Shown here: positions 8,807-16,479 of the stretch, in pieces
How the letters are laid out: the number at the start of each line of letters is the position of its first letter
How positions within the stretch are numbered: the stretch's first letter is position 1
Assembly: GCF_900102435.1 (NCBI RefSeq)
Contig: NZ_FNBU01000004.1
Span: forward strand, 62,001-126,000
Origin: Sporolituus thermophilus DSM 23256
Lineage (GTDB): Bacteria; Bacillota; Negativicutes; Sporomusales; Thermosinaceae
Length of the DNA stretch: 64,000 nucleotides
Direction of reading: 5' to 3'
Program-made: the position numbers and the translations under genes
The notes under the pieces: model-generated
The model's database searches: none
Told to the model about the DNA's origin: nothing
What the model saw: only the letters and a program-made list of their open reading frames with translations

Positions 8807-9199
8807 ATGGAAAAACGGATTAGAGTATTAGTAGCTAAGCCGGGTCTGGACGGTCATGACCGCGGCGCCAAAGTCGTAGCCCGCGCTCTCCGCGACGCCG
8901 GCTTTGAGGTAATCTATACAGGACTGCGGCAAACGCCTGAACAAATTGCCGAAGCAGCTCTGCAGGAAGACGTAAATGTCGTGGCAATGAGCCTGTTATC
9001 CGGCGCGCATAACACGCTGTTCCCGAAAGTTGTAAACCTGCTGAAAGAAAAGGGAATGAACGACGTTTTGGTAATTGGCGGCGGCGTTATTCCCGACGCC
9101 GACATTCCCGGCCTGAAAGCCGCCGGCGTTAAAGAAGTATTTACGCCTGGCACGCCCACGTCGGCCATTATCGACTTCATTAAAGCAAACGTTAAGTAA
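8807..9199 (+). CDS. Methylmalonyl-CoA mutase, cobalamin-binding small subunit
   Basis: 130 residues forming a single B12-binding domain. The DGHDRG motif (DxHxxG, where the His replaces the lower cobalt ligand) is near residue 15. It is followed by MSLLSGAH and [11 protein letters not shown], the usual SxL and GGxxP nucleotide-tail contacts. It supplies the adenosylcobalamin site to the catalytic subunit encoded just upstream. An AGGAGGG ribosome site precedes the ATG. Confidence 0.95.
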   Translation: MEKRIRVLVAKPGLDGHDRGAKVVARALRDAGFEVIYTGLRQTPEQIAEAALQEDVNVVAMSLLSGAHNTLFPKVVNLLKEKGMNDVLVIGGGVIPDADIPGLKAAGVKEVFTPGTPTSAIIDFIKANVK

Positions 9200-9210
9200 C
9201 CATTGACAAA

Positions 9211-9257
9211 TATGGTGCCAGTGCTGCTCTCCTGTGGGGGGGCAGCACTGAACCATA
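9211..9257 (+). promoter_or_regulatory. Stem-loop between mutase and meaB
   Basis: TATGG and CAGTGCTGC (9211-9227) pair with GCAGCACTG and CCATA (9242-9257) around a G-rich loop. The 3' arm ends beside the meaB ribosome site. It may tune meaB expression relative to the mutase or stabilise the upstream mRNA. Confidence 0.5.
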
Positions 9258-9266
9258 GGGTGGTGC

Positions 9267-10211
9267 ATGTTATTGAAAATCGCAGAAGAAGTGCTTGCCG
9301 GCTCGCGACTCGCGCTCGCCCGGGCAATTACTGCCGTGGAGAATGAATATGACGACGCTGTTAAAATTATGCAGGAATTATACCCTCATACCGGCAAGGC
9401 TTATGTTATTGGTATCACCGGTCCTCCCGGCGCCGGCAAAAGCACGCTGACCGACAAGCTGGTCAAAGAATACCGTCGCCAGGGGAAAACAGTCGGCATT
9501 GTCGCGGTAGATCCTACCAGTCCCTTTTCCGGCGGCGCCATCCTGGGCGACCGTATCCGGATGAATGAACTGACGCTGGACGAAGGCGTCTTTATCCGCA
9601 GTATGGGTACCCGGGGCAGCTTGGGCGGCTTATCGCGCAAGACGGCCGAGGTAGTAAAAATTCTGGATGCTTCCGGTAAGGACATTATCTTTATTGAAAC
9701 GGTCGGCGTCGGCCAGTCGGAAGTGGACATCGTCAAAGCGGCTGATACGACGCTGGTGGTACTAGTTCCCGGCCTCGGTGATGACATTCAGGCTATTAAA
9801 GCCGGCATCTTGGAGATTGGCGATATTTTTGCCATCAACAAGGCTGACCGCGAGGGCGTGGACCGACTGAACATTGAACTGGAAATGATGCTTGATCTTA
9901 ATGCCGAAGCCGTTGATTGGCGGCCGCCTATTAAGCGCACTATCGCCAGCCAAAACAGCGGCATCAGCGAGCTGGTAGCGGCCATTGAAGAACACCGGCG
10001 CTACTTAGAGCAATCGGGCCAGCTGGTAAAACGCCGAACCGAACGGACGAAAAATGAAATTGTCGCCATGCTTGACGAACAAATCGGGCGTTATATTATG
10101 AATAAAGTTCTTACCGGCGACGAATTTGCCCGCTTGGTGGCCAGCGTACAAAGCCGCGAGCGGGATCCGTACAGTGTGGTAAGCGGCATTCTCAGCGCCG
10201 TTTTGCGCTAG
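9267..10211 (+). CDS. meaB: Methylmalonyl-CoA mutase-associated GTPase MeaB
   Basis: 314 residues of the MeaB/ArgK G3E GTPase family. Walker A is GPPGAGKST at residues 52-60, followed by VAVDPTSPFSGGAILGDRIR, the switch region and NKADREG (NKxD). MeaB is a chaperone that protects and reloads adenosylcobalamin in methylmalonyl-CoA mutase, which fits its place directly after the two mutase genes. The ATG at 9267 follows AGGGTGG. Confidence 0.93.
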   Translation: MLLKIAEEVLAGSRLALARAITAVENEYDDAVKIMQELYPHTGKAYVIGITGPPGAGKSTLTDKLVKEYRRQGKTVGIVAVDPTSPFSGGAILGDRIRMNELTLDEGVFIRSMGTRGSLGGLSRKTAEVVKILDASGKDIIFIETVGVGQSEVDIVKAADTTLVVLVPGLGDDIQAIKAGILEIGDIFAINKADREGVDRLNIELEMMLDLNAEAVDWRPPIKRTIASQNSGISELVAAIEEHRRYLEQSGQLVKRRTERTKNEIVAMLDEQIGRYIMNKVLTGDEFARLVASVQSRERDPYSVVSGILSAVLR

Positions 10212-10327
10212 GGGTAATTGGCCGCGTAAATAAAAAAGAATATTAAAACAAAAGGATTTTTTGCAAATTAGTATAATTATCCAATGTTCCCATATGTCGA
10301 ATTCTGTTAAGCGAAGGAGGTTTACCC

Positions 10328-10735
10328 ATGTTTAAAGTTCTGAAGGTTGACCACATCGGTATTGCCGTGAAAGACCTTGAGCAAGCCAAGAAGTTTTACA
10401 CGGAAGTACTTGGCATGGAAGCAATGGGCGAGGAAGTAGTGGCCGAGCAAAAAGTGAAGGTCTGCTTCATTCCCTGCGGCGACAGCGAGGTCGAACTCTT
10501 AGAGTCCACTTCGCCGGACGGCCCGATTGCCAAGTTTATTGAAAAGAACGGCGAAGGCATCCAGCATATTGCGTTGCGCGTCGATAACATTGAAAACGCC
10601 TTGGCTGACCTCAAAGCCAAGGGTGTTCGCCTGATTGACGAGAAACCTCGTTATGGTGCGGGTGGCGCCAGCATCGCCTTCTTGCATCCAAAAGCCACCG
10701 GTGGTGTTTTGCTCGAATTGTCCGAGCGCAAGTAA
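10328..10735 (+). CDS. mce: Methylmalonyl-CoA epimerase
   Basis: 135 residues of the glyoxalase/VOC superfamily with two beta-alpha-beta modules. The N-terminal [18 protein letters not shown], the central [13 protein letters not shown] and the final GVLLELSE provide the expected metal ligands (His9, His80, Glu130). It converts the (R)- and (S)-epimers of methylmalonyl-CoA, linking the mutase to the decarboxylase encoded next. An AAGGAGG ribosome site precedes the ATG. A 116-base gap separates it from meaB. That gap has TATAAT at 10272-10277, and an AAGGATTTT lies 21 bases upstream of its TAAT, so a promoter is possible there. Confidence 0.93.
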   Translation: MFKVLKVDHIGIAVKDLEQAKKFYTEVLGMEAMGEEVVAEQKVKVCFIPCGDSEVELLESTSPDGPIAKFIEKNGEGIQHIALRVDNIENALADLKAKGVRLIDEKPRYGAGGASIAFLHPKATGGVLLELSERK

Positions 10736-10767
10736 TGTGCCTGGCCGGCGCATCTAGGAGGTGTGAT

Positions 10768-12297
10768 ATGGCTACTGTTCAAGAAAAAATTCAAGACCTG
10801 AAAAAACGTCAAGAAAAGGTTAAATTAGGTGGCGGTCAAAAGAGAATAGAAAAACAGCATGCCTCCGGCAAACTGACGGCGCGGGAACGGATTGAAAAGC
10901 TACTTGATCCCGGCAGTTTTGTCGAGCTTGACCAATTTGTCCGTCATCGCTGCACCAATTTCGGCATGGAGAAAGAAGAAGCGCCCGGTGAAGGCGTCGT
11001 TACCGGCTACGGCACAATCGATGGCCGCCTTGTCTATGTATTTGCTCAGGATTTCACCGTTGTCGGCGGGTCGCTGGGCGAAATGCATGCCGCCAAGATC
11101 GTCAAGGTACAAGAACTGGCCATGAAAATGGGCGCACCGCTCATCGGTCTAAATGATTCCGGCGGCGCTCGCATCCAGGAAGCCGTTGATGCCTTGTCAG
11201 GTTACGGTAAGATCTTTTTCCGTAATACACTGGCATCAGGCGTTATTCCGCAGATTTCGGTCATCATGGGCCCGTGCGCAGGCGGTGCCGTGTATTCGCC
11301 CGCTCTTACCGACTTTATCTTTATGGTGAAAAACACCAGCCAGATGTTTATTACCGGTCCGCAGGTTATCAAGTCGGTTACGGCCGAAGAAGTTACCGCC
11401 GAAGAGTTGGGCGGCGCCATGACGCATAACAGCGTATCCGGTGTGGCGCATTTCGCGGCGGAAAACGACGAGGACTGCTTGCGGCAGATCCGCTATTTGC
11501 TGAGCTTCCTGCCCAGCAACAATTTAGAGGAACCGCCGGTTGTCGATACCGGCGACGACCCCAACCGCATGGACGAAAGCCTGAATTCGCTGCTGCCTGA
11601 TAACCCGAACCAGCCTTATAACATGAAAGACGTCATTAGCCGTATTGTCGACAACGGCGAGTTCTACGAAGTTCATGCCCATTACGCACAAAATATTATT
11701 ACCTGTTTTGCCCGCTTTGACGGACAAACGGTAGGCATTATTGCCAACCAGCCTTCCGTTATGGCCGGTTGCCTTGATATTAACGCCTCCGATAAGGCAG
11801 CCCGCTTCATTCGCTTCTGCGACGCCTTCAATATTCCGCTGGTCAACCTTGTCGACGTTCCCGGTTTCTTGCCCGGAACAGGCCAAGAATATGGCGGTAT
11901 TATCCGTCACGGGGCGAAAATGCTCTATGCTTACTCCGAAGCTACCGTGCCGAAGGTCACCGTTATTACGCGGAAAGCCTATGGCGGCTCGTACCTGGCC
12001 ATGTGTTCGCAAGACCTCGGCGCCGACCAGGTGTTGGCTTGGCCGACCGCTGAAATCGCCGTTATGGGTCCTGCCGGCGCTGCCAACATTATTTTCCGCG
12101 GTGACCCTGACGCTAAAGCCAAGACCGAAAAATATGTGGAAGAATTTGCTACCCCGTATAAAGCGGCGGAACGCGGCTTTGTCGACATGGTCATTGAACC
12201 GATGGAGACCAGACCGCGCATCATTACGGCTCTTAATATGCTAGCTACCAAGCGTGAAGCGCGCCCGGCCAAGAAACACGGCAACATTCCGCTGTAG
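10768..12297 (+). CDS. mmdA: Methylmalonyl-CoA decarboxylase alpha subunit (carboxyltransferase)
   Basis: 509 residues of the biotin-dependent carboxyltransferase family (propionyl-CoA carboxylase beta / MmdA). Two crotonase-like halves are evident: [12 protein letters not shown] with [16 protein letters not shown] in the first, and [25 protein letters not shown] with [12 protein letters not shown]-like sequence in the second. It transfers CO2 from methylmalonyl-CoA to biotin on the carrier subunit. AGGAGGTG sets the start at 10768; a longer reading frame from 10735 adds 11 unsupported residues. It is the soluble catalytic part of a Na+-translocating decarboxylase, given the membrane subunits downstream. 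Confidence 0.93.
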   Translation: MATVQEKIQDLKKRQEKVKLGGGQKRIEKQHASGKLTARERIEKLLDPGSFVELDQFVRHRCTNFGMEKEEAPGEGVVTGYGTIDGRLVYVFAQDFTVVGGSLGEMHAAKIVKVQELAMKMGAPLIGLNDSGGARIQEAVDALSGYGKIFFRNTLASGVIPQISVIMGPCAGGAVYSPALTDFIFMVKNTSQMFITGPQVIKSVTAEEVTAEELGGAMTHNSVSGVAHFAAENDEDCLRQIRYLLSFLPSNNLEEPPVVDTGDDPNRMDESLNSLLPDNPNQPYNMKDVISRIVDNGEFYEVHAHYAQNIITCFARFDGQTVGIIANQPSVMAGCLDINASDKAARFIRFCDAFNIPLVNLVDVPGFLPGTGQEYGGIIRHGAKMLYAYSEATVPKVTVITRKAYGGSYLAMCSQDLGADQVLAWPTAEIAVMGPAGAANIIFRGDPDAKAKTEKYVEEFATPYKAAERGFVDMVIEPMETRPRIITALNMLATKREARPAKKHGNIPL

Positions 12298-12320
12298 CCG
12301 TCAAGAAGGGGGATTGCAAC

Positions 12321-12644
12321 ATGGGGTTCTTTGATTCCTTGTTCGGCGGCAAAAAGGCCGAGGCTCCGAAAAAAGAAAAGAAAAAGAAGGCTGCGCCTGC
12401 TCCCGCCGACGAGACGGCTGAACCGGCGCAGGCTTCCGGTCTGACGCCGGAAATTATTGCCGCCATCAGTGCAAGCGTGAACATGGTTCTCGCCGATGAG
12501 TCCGACCCGGCCGTAGTGGCAGCAGTAGTGGCTGCCATTGCCCACGCCCAGGGCGGCGCCAGGGCTGTTCGCTTTAAGCGCACCAGCAACATTTGGGCTG
12601 TTACCGGTCGCCAAAAAATTATGGATAGCCGGCAGTTTGTTTAA
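12321..12644 (+). CDS. Methylmalonyl-CoA decarboxylase delta/epsilon-like accessory subunit
   Basis: 107 residues, with no clear membrane helix. A short N-terminus (MGFFDSLFGGKK) leads into a Lys/Ala/Pro linker, an alanine-rich helical core (LTPEIIAAISASVNMVLADE) and a C-terminal WAVTGRQKIMDSRQF. That tail resembles the C-terminal part of Veillonella MmdD and its short relative MmdE, which stabilise the decarboxylase complex. The usual N-terminal membrane anchor of MmdD is absent. A separate 50-residue membrane peptide is encoded at the end of the cluster. The position between mmdA and the biotin carrier gene supports the call. Confidence 0.65.
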   Translation: MGFFDSLFGGKKAEAPKKEKKKKAAPAPADETAEPAQASGLTPEIIAAISASVNMVLADESDPAVVAAVVAAIAHAQGGARAVRFKRTSNIWAVTGRQKIMDSRQFV

Positions 12645-12671
12645 AAAACATAAGGATGGAGGAATAAGAGC

Positions 12672-13094
12672 ATGAGAAAGTTTAAAGTAACTGTCAATGG
12701 TGTCACTTACAACGTTGAAGTACAAGAAGAAGGCGTAGCCGTTGTGGCTGCTCCCGCTGCCGCCCCCGCTCCGGCTGCTGCTCCCGCGCCCACACCCGCT
12801 CCGGCCGCTGCCCCCGCGCCGGCAGCTGCTCCTGCGCCCGCACCCGCTCCGAAAGCCGCTCCGGCTGAAGTGGCTGCCGGCGATACGCCGGTTACCGCGC
12901 CGATGCCTGGCAAAGTGACCAAGATTGTTGCCAAAGTTGGCCAGCAAGTCAAGAAGGGCGACACCATCATGATTCTCGAAGCCATGAAGATGCAGAACGA
13001 AATCGGCGCTCCTGCCGCCGGCACCGTTAAGTCCATCAACGTTACCGCCGGTCAAAGCGTGAAGCCTGGCGAAGTTATGGCGGTTATTAGCTAA
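12672..13094 (+). CDS. mmdC: Biotin carboxyl carrier subunit of the decarboxylase
   Basis: 140 residues. A short N-terminal segment (MRKFKVTVNGVTYNVEV) is followed by an Ala-Pro-rich flexible linker at residues 25-68 and a biotinyl domain. The biotinylation motif EAMKMQNE puts the modified lysine at residue 106. The linker DNA (about 12745-12865) is a low-complexity run of GCT/CCC/GCG codons. The carrier moves CO2 from the MmdA active site to the membrane subunit MmdB. GGAGG lies 8 bases before the start region. Confidence 0.93.
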   Translation: MRKFKVTVNGVTYNVEVQEEGVAVVAAPAAAPAPAAAPAPTPAPAAAPAPAAAPAPAPAPKAAPAEVAAGDTPVTAPMPGKVTKIVAKVGQQVKKGDTIMILEAMKMQNEIGAPAAGTVKSINVTAGQSVKPGEVMAVIS

Positions 13095-13108
13095 TTGGCG
13101 AAGTGCTT

Positions 13109-13146
13109 TACTGGTTTTGCGCGGCAATTGCCGCGCAAAACCAGTA
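13109..13146 (+). terminator. Perfect palindrome between mmdC and mmdB
   Basis: Thirty-eight bases form a perfect inverted repeat with no unpaired centre (13109-13146). There is no T-run on either side, so it may be a partial terminator, an RNA-processing or stability element, or a protein-binding site rather than a full stop. Confidence 0.5.
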
Positions 13147-13174
13147 TAAATAGTATAAATCCAGAAATATCCGG

Positions 13175-13203
13175 TTGTTAGTTTCCATTACAATCTGTAT
13201 TAT
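13175..13203 (+). promoter_or_regulatory. Sigma-A-type promoter before mmdB
   Basis: TTGTTA (13175-13180) and TATTAT (13198-13203) are separated by 17 bases, about 50 bases upstream of mmdB. Together with the palindrome before it, this suggests mmdB can be transcribed apart from mmdA-mmdC. Confidence 0.5.
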
Positions 13204-13251
13204 GTATATTGCATCCATATATTTTATTTACCGTGGGAGGGTAAAACAACA

Positions 13252-14409
13252 ATGGAAGCTCTGATTCAACAGTATCCCTGGCTGGACGAGCTGCTCATGG
13301 GTTTCCTGGGGCTTTCCTGGAAACACGCGGTCATGTGGCTCATCGGCGCGATTCTTATCTATTTGGCCGTGAAGCATGACTACGAGCCGGCGCTACTCCT
13401 GCCCATTGGTTTCGGTGCCATTCTCGCTAACATTCCCCATTCATCGGCCGTTTCGCAGATCCCTGGGGAAGAAGGTTTCCTGTATGTTCTGTATAAAGGC
13501 GGTATTGCCAACGAACTGTTCCCTGTACTTATCTTTATTGCTATCGGCGCGATGTGCGATTTTACCCCGCTGATTCGCCGTCCGTCGGTCATGTTCTTCG
13601 CCGCCGCCGCCCAGTTCGGCATTTTTGCCACCGCTGTCGGCGCCACGCTGGTCGGCTTCAAGTTTGAACATGCCGCATCTATCGGCATTATCGGCGCCGC
13701 CGACGGCCCGACCACGATTTATGTCGCCAGCCGTTTCGCCCAAGATTTGCTTGGACCCCTTTCGGTCGCCGCGTACTCCTACATGTCGCTCGTACCGGTT
13801 ATTCAGCCGCCGATCGTGAAGCTTCTTACGACCGAAAACGAGCGCAAAATAAAAATGGGTTTTGTTGGGGAAGAACCTGTTTCCCAAACTGCCAAATTCC
13901 TGTTCCCCATTATGATTGTCCTTATTGCCGGCATCGTTGCACCGATTTCCGTAGCCCTTATCGGCAGCCTGATGTTTGGTAACCTCCTCAAAGAGTCCGG
14001 CGTAGTCGAAAACTTGGCCAATGCCGCGCAAAACGAGCTGGCCAATCTGGTAACCTTGCTGCTCGGTATTGTTATCGGTGGCACGATGGATGCTGACCGG
14101 TTCCTGACGATTGACGTCGCTCTGATTATGGGTCTGGGTGCTATCGCCTTCGTCTTTGATACTGCCGGCGGCGTCCTGTTTGCCAAACTGCTAAATATGT
14201 TCAGCCCGACCAAAATTAATCCGATGATTGGTGCCTGTGGAATTTCGGCCTTCCCGATGTCTGGCCGTGTTATTGCCAAAATGGCGTTGAAAGAAGATCC
14301 CACCAACTTCATTATTCAACACGCTATCGGGGTTAACGTTGCCGGACAGGTTGCGTCCGTGGTGGCCGGCGGTCTGGTATTGGCACTGATTCCCGCTTTG
14401 GCGAAGTAA
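13252..14409 (+). CDS. mmdB: Na+-translocating decarboxylase beta subunit
   Basis: 385 residues of the OadB/GcdB/MmdB family, with about nine to eleven hydrophobic segments. Family signatures include GAADGPTTIYVASRFA, PPIVKLLTTENERKIKM and GACGISAFPMSGRVI. It decarboxylates carboxybiotin in the membrane and couples this to Na+ export. The ATG follows GGGAGGG with an 11-base gap. The next gene starts 15 bases after its stop. Confidence 0.94.
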   Translation: MEALIQQYPWLDELLMGFLGLSWKHAVMWLIGAILIYLAVKHDYEPALLLPIGFGAILANIPHSSAVSQIPGEEGFLYVLYKGGIANELFPVLIFIAIGAMCDFTPLIRRPSVMFFAAAAQFGIFATAVGATLVGFKFEHAASIGIIGAADGPTTIYVASRFAQDLLGPLSVAAYSYMSLVPVIQPPIVKLLTTENERKIKMGFVGEEPVSQTAKFLFPIMIVLIAGIVAPISVALIGSLMFGNLLKESGVVENLANAAQNELANLVTLLLGIVIGGTMDADRFLTIDVALIMGLGAIAFVFDTAGGVLFAKLLNMFSPTKINPMIGACGISAFPMSGRVIAKMALKEDPTNFIIQHAIGVNVAGQVASVVAGGLVLALIPALAK

Positions 14410-14424
14410 GGGAGGAGAGAAGCA

Positions 14425-14577
14425 ATGGGTGCTACCGCGAAAGCTCTTACCATGATGGCAGTTGCCCTGCCGACCATGTTTGCCGTAATTGGCGTGTTCT
14501 ATCTTGCCACGAAAGCTCTCCATGCCGCATTCCCGGCGGTTGAAGACGAAGAAGAGGGCGACGAAGACGAAGAATAA
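14425..14577 (+). CDS. OadG-like small membrane subunit
   Basis: A 50-residue peptide begins at 14425 after GGAGGAGAG. One membrane helix (MMAVALPTMFAVIGVFYLA, about residues 10-28) is followed by LATKALHAAFPA and a very acidic tail, in which 10 of the last 11 residues are Asp or Glu. Small single-helix OadG-related subunits commonly follow OadB/MmdB genes and anchor or assemble the pump. It probably replaces the anchor missing from the 107-residue accessory subunit. Confidence 0.75.
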   Translation: MGATAKALTMMAVALPTMFAVIGVFYLATKALHAAFPAVEDEEEGDEDEE

Positions 14578-14613
14578 GTGTAAGAATAAGAATAAGGAAT
14601 AAGAAGTTGGTAT

Positions 14614-14652
14614 AATCTGTCTAGCGATACATTAGGTGTTGCTAGACAGATT
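14614..14652 (+). terminator. Stem-loop after the decarboxylase genes
   Basis: A perfect 12-bp stem (14614-14625 with 14641-14652) encloses a 15-base loop. It follows a short stretch of AATAAG-like repeats (14572-14600). The T-run is weak, so termination may be partial. The rest of the gap to 14799 shows no clear promoter. Confidence 0.5.
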
Positions 14653-14799
14653 GCATAAAAACCATCTAAATTAATATGTAAACGCCAGCATCCCTGCTTT
14701 TTTGCACCAGGCAAATGTCCTGATATCGCAGTGGAAAGGCCTCTTGCTACCCAGGCAAAGCAGTCTAGTGGGAATAATAAACAGCGAGGAGGAAAAATC

Positions 14800-16095
14800 A
14801 TGGCAATCAGCACAGCAGCCCTGGCGTCAATCATTGCGCTAGGCATCATTGTCCTCATTTCCTGTTTCAAGGAAATGAACGTCGGTATCCTCGGCATTGC
14901 CGCCGCCCTGTTGGTCGGCATTCTCTTTTCCGGCATGAAGATTGCCGCAATTTTTAAGGGTTGGCCGGTCGGCCTGTTCATGATCCTCATTGGCGTTACC
15001 TTCATGTTTGCCTGCGCCCAGGTCAACGGCACCATGGAAAAATTCAGCGCTTACGCCGTTCGTCTGGCCAAAGGCAATACCGCTTTGATCCCCATTATTC
15101 TTTTCATTCTCATTACGCTGATCACTACGATTGGTCCTGGCAATATTGCCACTACGGCACTGATGGCGCCCATGGCCATGGCCATCGCCGGCCGGATTGG
15201 CCTGTCGGCGTTTGCCATGACCCTGTTGGTTGTTGGTGCGGCTAACGGTGCTGCTTTTTCGCCGTTTGCACCGACCGGCATTATCTCCAACGGCATTATT
15301 GCCAAAATGGCGCCCCAGCTCGGTATAACCGACCTACAGGGCTTGGCCTGGAAGGTTCACTGGAATTCGGAAATTGTCCAAGGCATTGTTAACTTCGGCG
15401 GTTTCTTCCTGTTTGGCGGCTTAGCCTGGATGCGCAGACAGCGTGGCGGGGCAGCGCTGAACATTGACGAAATTGCCCCGAAACCCGAACCGTTTACCGC
15501 GAAACAATGGGCTACTTTGGCCGGTATTGCTGCCCTTATTTTCTCCGTTATCGTTCTTAAATGGGACGTTGGCGCTGTAGCCTTTGGCATTGGCGCAATC
15601 TTCATGCTCTTCGGCATTGCCGATGATGCCAAAGCCGTCAAAGCCATGCCCTGGGGCGTTATCCTCATGGTTTGCGGTATGTCGGTGCTGATCGACATCA
15701 TGGATCAATCCGGTGGTCTGAAGGCGTTGGTCAGCATGATCGCTACTGTGTCCAACCCGACTACTGTTAACGGCGTTCTTGGCTTTATCACTGGTATCAT
15801 TTCCGCTTACTCCAGTTCTTCCGGGGTGGTAATGCCGATGTTCCTGCCGATGGTACCTGGTCTTATTCAGCAAATCGGCGGTGGCAACCCGGTTGCAATG
15901 ATTTCGTCCATCAACATCGGCTCCCATCTTGTTGATACTTCGCCGCTGTCCACGCTCGGCGCTCTCTGCATTGCCTGTGCGGCCGAACATGAAGACAAGG
16001 CCAAACTTTTCCGCAACCTCATGTTGTGGGGACTATCCATGTCGGTCGTCGGCGCGGTCGTCTGCTACATTGCGTTCGGTATTCTCGGTCTATAG
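14800..16095 (+). CDS. MatC-like carboxylate permease, copy 1
   Basis: 431 residues with about eleven hydrophobic segments. It resembles SLC13-type/MatC dicarboxylate carriers. The two pseudo-symmetric signatures are TTIGPGNIATTALMAP / FSPFAPTGIISNGI in the first half and YSSSSGVVMPMFLPMVPG in the second. GAGGAGG sets the start at 14800; a longer frame from 14731 would add 23 unsupported residues. It is close to the paralogue at 16480-17823. Being next to the propionate module, it probably imports succinate or exports a related carboxylate, but the substrate is an inference. Confidence 0.82.
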   Translation: MAISTAALASIIALGIIVLISCFKEMNVGILGIAAALLVGILFSGMKIAAIFKGWPVGLFMILIGVTFMFACAQVNGTMEKFSAYAVRLAKGNTALIPIILFILITLITTIGPGNIATTALMAPMAMAIAGRIGLSAFAMTLLVVGAANGAAFSPFAPTGIISNGIIAKMAPQLGITDLQGLAWKVHWNSEIVQGIVNFGGFFLFGGLAWMRRQRGGAALNIDEIAPKPEPFTAKQWATLAGIAALIFSVIVLKWDVGAVAFGIGAIFMLFGIADDAKAVKAMPWGVILMVCGMSVLIDIMDQSGGLKALVSMIATVSNPTTVNGVLGFITGIISAYSSSSGVVMPMFLPMVPGLIQQIGGGNPVAMISSINIGSHLVDTSPLSTLGALCIACAAEHEDKAKLFRNLMLWGLSMSVVGAVVCYIAFGILGL

Positions 16096-16104
16096 TTACC
16101 TATG

Positions 16105-16133
16105 AGCGGGGAGAGGAAACTTCCTCCCCCGCT
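16105..16133 (+). terminator. GC-rich hairpin after permease copy 1
   Basis: AGCGGGG-A-GAGGAA pairs with TTCCTCCCCCGCT over a 2-base centre, with one bulged A, right after the stop codon. Confidence 0.6.
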
Positions 16134-16200
16134 GCGGGTTTGGCCCACGCAAGAGGACTAGACTGGCAATTTCATTGTCCTGCAGGCATTAGCGTGTCAT

Positions 16201-16246
16201 ATATAGAGTATTATTAAATACCAAAATGATGCTCTATATTTTTTTT
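16201..16246 (+). terminator. Intrinsic terminator with T-run
   Basis: ATATAGAG (16201-16208) pairs with CTCTATAT (16232-16239), followed by seven T. It is the second terminator after permease copy 1. Confidence 0.75.
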
Positions 16247-16272
16247 CGCAATAGTTGTCAGACTAGTCCCTA

Positions 16273-16300
16273 TTTACATAATTGTGGGTATCGTGATAAT
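16273..16300 (+). promoter_or_regulatory. Promoter candidate for permease copy 2
   Basis: TTTACA (16273-16278) and GATAAT (16295-16300), 16 bases apart, leave a leader of about 170 bases before the start. The leader contains short hairpins (for example GGAC/GTCC near 16390-16410) but nothing I can assign to a known riboswitch. Confidence 0.4.
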
Positions 16301-16479
16301 ATTATAAAAGGAAGGGGGGATGTGCGCGGTGACAGCCGAGTGGCGGCAGTTTTTGAGATGGTAATGCAGCCTGGTCAAACCTGTAATGGACAAAACGGCA
16401 AGTCCTCCTGTCCCGGACAAAAATTGTAAAACCGCTCTCATGTATTTTATTCTATGATGTGGAGGAGGAGAAAAAAGAT

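Noticed and set aside
5132-10327. Cobalamin riboswitch before the B12-dependent genes
   Set aside because: No B12-box or related conserved core was found in the CoA-transferase, mutase or epimerase leaders.
12745-12865. Low-complexity GCT/CCC/GCG repeat
   Set aside because: It encodes the flexible Ala-Pro linker of the biotin carrier and is not an independent repeat element.
11979-13127. Long reverse-strand frame opposite mmdA-mmdC
   Set aside because: It is the shadow of high-GC codons and the Ala-Pro linker; no start site and no family features.
16226-16429. 67-codon forward frame before permease copy 2
   Set aside because: It starts within the terminator stem, has no ribosome site and has no membrane or domain signature.
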